This document shows, piece after piece, positions 6,084 to 8,635 of a stretch of 8,635 bases of DNA (the stretch's first letter is position 1; every line of letters begins with the position of its first letter). This stretch comes from Rhodoferax sp. UBA5149 (lineage in GTDB: Bacteria; Pseudomonadota; Gammaproteobacteria; Burkholderiales; Burkholderiaceae_C): the NCBI RefSeq assembly GCF_002413825.1, contig NZ_DHXT01000160.1:37989-46623 (forward strand). Reading direction: 5' to 3'. A program made the translations under genes and the position numbers. The notes beneath the pieces are model-generated. The model searched no databases. It worked only from the letters and a program-made list of their open reading frames with translations, and was not told where the DNA came from.

Positions 6084-7139
6084 TCAACGCAGCGACGCGT
6101 TGAGCTTGTCGAGCGCCCGGGATCCCGGGCATAGCTGCGCCACGCCCAACTTGTTGAGCGGCACGTCGCAGGTGTTGAGACCCACATGCATGTCGGTGGC
6201 CAGCGGGTCCAGGTAAAGCAGACCCGTCACCACTTCGCCACGCGCCTGATGCGCATTCATGTAGCTCAAGGCGGCGTAACGATCGGTTGGATCGTAGTCC
6301 GTGTGCAGCTTGCGAAGACGCAGGTTGGAGCCGTCGTGTTGCTGCACCTCCACCACCTCGCCCGGTGCATACTCGGTGGTGATTTCACTGCGCGTCGTGA
6401 TGAAATCGATACGGCTGACAGCCTCGTTGTGCTGCCGCACGTAGTCATAGCTCTTGGTGCTGCCACCGTGGTTGTTGAAGGTCACGCAGGGACTGATGAC
6501 ATCAATGAACGCGGCCCCGCCGTGCCCGATCGCGCCCTTGATGAGCGGCACCAGCTGCGCCTTGTCACCCGAGAAGCTGCGCGCCACGTAAGTAGCACCG
6601 AGTTGCAGGGCAAGCCCGACCAGATCAACCGGATTGTCGCTGTTGATCACACCCTTTTTGCTTTTGGAGCCCCGGTCTGCGGTGGCCGAGAACTGACCCT
6701 TGGTCAGACCATAGACGCCGTTGTTTTCTACGATATAGGCCATGTTCACGCCACGCCGCATGGCATTGGCAAACTGCCCCAGACCGATGGACGCCGAGTC
6801 CCCGTCACCCGAGACGCCCAGATACAGCAGATCGCGGTTTGCCAGATTGGCGCCCGTCAACACAGAAGGCATGCGCCCATGCACGGTGTTAAAGCCGTGC
6901 GAGGCGCCCAGAAAATAATCCGGCGTCTTGGAACTGCATCCGATGCCCGACAGCTTGGCCACGCGATGCGGTTCGATATCGAGCTCCCAGCAGGCCTGGA
7001 TGATGGCCGCCGAGATCGAGTCGTGTCCGCACCCGGCACACAGTGTGGAGATACGGCCTTCATAGTCACGCCGGGTGTAGCCCACCTTGTTGGTGGTCAG
7101 CGTGGGGTGATGCAGCCTGGGCTTGGCGAGGTAAGTCAT
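6084..7139 (-). CDS. korB: 2-oxoacid:ferredoxin oxidoreductase, beta (thiamine diphosphate) subunit, probably 2-oxoglutarate-specific
   Basis: This 351-residue subunit carries thiamine diphosphate and the proximal iron-sulfur cluster of a 2-oxoacid:ferredoxin oxidoreductase, which interconverts a 2-oxoacid plus CoA with acyl-CoA, CO2 and reduced ferredoxin. The cofactor motif is clear: GDGD at 111-114, continuing SASIGLGQFANAMRRG, then ENNGVYGLTKGQ (138-149), supplying the Mg and diphosphate contacts. Four cysteines occupy the [4Fe-4S] positions known for the family: Cys34 and Cys37 (LCAGCGHD), Cys68 (GIGCSS) and Cys218 (SPCVTFNNH). A long C-terminal segment (about 285-351) follows the catalytic fold. 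The ATG overlaps the korA stop by four bases (ATGA) and has an ideal AGGAGG (7144-7149) four bases upstream, so translation is coupled and the subunits are probably made in equal amounts. Specificity for 2-oxoglutarate over pyruvate is suggested by the two-subunit (fused gamma-alpha plus beta) arrangement, not proven. Confidence 0.93.
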   Translation of the reverse strand: MTYLAKPRLHHPTLTTNKVGYTRRDYEGRISTLCAGCGHDSISAAIIQACWELDIEPHRVAKLSGIGCSSKTPDYFLGASHGFNTVHGRMPSVLTGANLANRDLLYLGVSGDGDSASIGLGQFANAMRRGVNMAYIVENNGVYGLTKGQFSATADRGSKSKKGVINSDNPVDLVGLALQLGATYVARSFSGDKAQLVPLIKGAIGHGGAAFIDVISPCVTFNNHGGSTKSYDYVRQHNEAVSRIDFITTRSEITTEYAPGEVVEVQQHDGSNLRLRKLHTDYDPTDRYAALSYMNAHQARGEVVTGLLYLDPLATDMHVGLNTCDVPLNKLGVAQLCPGSRALDKLNASLR

Positions 7140-8635
7140 GCGGCCTCCTTTTGCAGGGGAATCGTTGGGGTATCCATCGACACAGGGTGCAGATTCTTGC
7201 TGATGGCATGGGTGATGAAGCGCGCGGTAATGGGGGTGCCGTCGTAATGCAGCACCTTGACCAGCCGCGCCGGGTCGATGGCTAGCTCATTGACCAGGAG
7301 GGAGTGCATTTGCGCGTCGCGATTCTGCTCGACCACGAACACCTTGTCGTGCTCGGCAATGAATTTATCGACCGACTCAGGGAATGGAAAGGCGCGCAAG
7401 CGCATGGCGTCCAGATCAATGCCCTCCTCCTTGAGCACGTCCAGCGCTTCCTGCATGGCTGGACTGGTCGATCCAAAGTAGATGACCCCGACCCGAGTCG
7501 GACGTGCCGCGGGGCGCAGCACCGGTTGCGGCACCAGATCCGCTGCCGTTTTGAACTTGCGCAGCAGCCGCTCCATGTTGTAAATGTAGTCCGGCCCGCG
7601 CTCGGAGTAGCGGGCATAGGGGTCGCGCGTCGTGCCACGCGTGAAGAAGCTGCCTTTGGTCGGGTGCGTGCCGGGCAGCGTGCGCCAGGGTATGCCATCA
7701 CCATCAACGTCCTTGTAGCGACCAAAGTCCTTACCGGCTTCGAGCTCCTCCGCCGTCATCACCTTGCCGTGGTCGTAAATCCGTGCGTCGTCCCAGACAA
7801 AGGGCTTGCACAGGCGCTGATTCATGCCAATGTCCAGATCGGTCATCACGAAGATGGGCGTCTGCAGACGGTCCGCCAGGTCCAGCGCGGCCGCTGCGTG
7901 TTCAAAACATTCGTGCGGGTCTTCCGGAAACAGCAGCACATGCTTGGTGTCGCCATGCGAGGCATAGGCGCAGCTGAGTAAATCCGACTGCTGAGTGCGG
8001 GTTGGCATGCCGGTGGACGGCCCGCCGCGCTGCACATTGATGATGGTCACCGGAATTTCGGCAAAGTAGGCCAAGCCAATAAATTCCGTCATCAGCGACA
8101 CACCGGGCCCGGATGTCGCGGTAAAGGCCCGCGCGCCATTCCAGCCCGCGCCCACGACCATGCCGATGGAGGCCAACTCGTCTTCGGCCTGCACGATGGC
8201 GAAGTTGTTCTGCCCGGTGGCGGGGTCGACGCGAAACTTGTCGCAATACTTCTGGAATGCCTCCGGCACCGACGACGAGGGCGTGATCGGGTACCAGGCT
8301 GCCACCGTGGCGCCACCATAGACACAGCCCAGCGCCGCAGCACTGTTGCCATCGGTGAAGATCTGGTTGCCGACCTTGTCCGCCCGGCGGACCCGGATAC
8401 CCAGCGGGGCATCCAGGTGCTGCTTGACATAGTCGCGCCCCAAATGAAGCGCACGCACATTGGACTCGAGCAACATTTCCTTGCCCTTGTACTGCTCGGC
8501 AAAAAGTTTTTCGAACACCTCGGCCTCGACGTCCAGCAGCACCGACAACGCCCCCACGTAGATGATGTTCTTGAACAGTTGGCGTTGGCGCGGTTCGGCA
8601 TACGCCGCGTTGCTGATTTCGGTCAAGGGCATGCC
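7136..8635 (-). CDS. korA: 2-oxoacid:ferredoxin oxidoreductase, fused gamma-alpha subunit (5' end outside window)
   Basis: About 499 residues are visible; the frame stays open to the right edge and the full family protein is about 610-650 residues, so roughly the first 110-150 are missing. The ATG at 8630-8632 is internal: the codon before it (GGC) is in frame and the sequence starts mid-way through the gamma domain. Counted from that ATG, residues 1-75 are the end of the gamma domain (NIIYVGALSVLLD, ESNVRALHLGRDYV). The alpha domain follows with the family hallmarks: DGNSAAALGCVYGGATV, YPITPSSSVPEAF (114-126), TSGPGVSLMTEFIGLAYF (173-190) and NVQRGGPSTGMPTRTQQSDL (199-218). The C-terminal domain holds VGVIYFGSTSPAMQEAL and VFVVEQNRDAQM. 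The order gamma-alpha, then beta is the KorAB layout used by 2-oxoglutarate:ferredoxin oxidoreductases; pyruvate enzymes more often are single-chain or four-subunit. No extra ferredoxin domain is seen in the visible part. The stop TGA overlaps the korB ATG. The promoter lies outside the window. Confidence 0.92.
   Translation of the reverse strand, partial: GMPLTEISNAAYAEPRQRQLFKNIIYVGALSVLLDVEAEVFEKLFAEQYKGKEMLLESNVRALHLGRDYVKQHLDAPLGIRVRRADKVGNQIFTDGNSAAALGCVYGGATVAAWYPITPSSSVPEAFQKYCDKFRVDPATGQNNFAIVQAEDELASIGMVVGAGWNGARAFTATSGPGVSLMTEFIGLAYFAEIPVTIINVQRGGPSTGMPTRTQQSDLLSCAYASHGDTKHVLLFPEDPHECFEHAAAALDLADRLQTPIFVMTDLDIGMNQRLCKPFVWDDARIYDHGKVMTAEELEAGKDFGRYKDVDGDGIPWRTLPGTHPTKGSFFTRGTTRDPYARYSERGPDYIYNMERLLRKFKTAADLVPQPVLRPAARPTRVGVIYFGSTSPAMQEALDVLKEEGIDLDAMRLRAFPFPESVDKFIAEHDKVFVVEQNRDAQMHSLLVNELAIDPARLVKVLHYDGTPITARFITHAISKNLHPVSMDTPTIPLQKEAA

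Noticed and set aside
6186..7247. 353-codon open frame on the plus strand
   Set aside because: It is antisense to korB and the end of korA, whose protein motifs are unmistakable. The translation has no recognisable domain; such long shadows are common in GC-rich genes.
6084..8635. Pyruvate:ferredoxin or indolepyruvate oxidoreductase as the identity of the two-subunit enzyme
   Set aside because: The fused gamma-alpha plus separate beta arrangement, with no delta ferredoxin subunit visible, favours the KorAB type. Specificity is still not proven.

Overview
The window reads as chromosomal DNA of a betaproteobacterium, most likely of the Comamonadaceae (Rhodoferax/Polaromonas type). This rests on the moderately high GC content, an intracellular PhaZ-type PHB depolymerase with the N-terminus usual for Burkholderiales, and a stand-alone RnfB-like ferredoxin protein. 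A short AT-rich palindromic stretch near 3138-3190 also resembles dispersed repeats I remember from that family. The assignment is inference; there is no rRNA or tRNA marker.

Layout, left to right: (1) the 3' part of a plus-strand gene with the zinc-phospholipase C signature H-x3-D-x5-H, cut by the left edge; (2) a minus-strand extradiol dioxygenase of the DODA/YgiD family with an apparent export signal, whose stop codon abuts that of gene 1; (3) a 175-base divergent intergenic region with an extended -10 promoter and a TTGCA-c-TGCAA palindrome (a PhaR-like operator candidate) on the phaZ side, and an 8-bp inverted repeat on the dioxygenase side; (4) a plus-strand pair, phaZ followed by an rnfB-like ferredoxin gene, overlapping by one base (TAATG); (5) a minus-strand methyl-accepting chemotaxis protein, convergent with the ferredoxin gene, carrying its Cache-type sensor at the cytoplasmic C-terminus; (6) a minus-strand cluster, korA (cut by the right edge) - korB - two-CBS-domain protein, with an ATGA overlap between korA and korB and 56 bases before the CBS gene.

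How the parts may work together: PhaZ mobilises stored polyhydroxybutyrate inside the cell, feeding acetyl-CoA into the TCA cycle. KorAB interconverts 2-oxoglutarate (or a related 2-oxoacid) and its CoA ester with ferredoxin as electron partner. The soluble RnfB-like protein has three predicted [4Fe-4S] sites and could carry those electrons. The CBS protein could sense adenylate state, and the MCP could read an internal metabolite. The linking of these modules is inference from proximity; each gene call itself is well supported.

The most unusual points are the inverted architecture of the MCP (no periplasmic sensor, C-terminal Cache), the repeat-built basic tail on PhaZ, the pairing of phaZ with an anchorless RnfB-like protein, and the exported DODA-type dioxygenase. 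I saw no mobile element, CRISPR array, tRNA or rRNA, and no non-coding stretch longer than 300 bases. I did not find a clearly novel multi-gene system.
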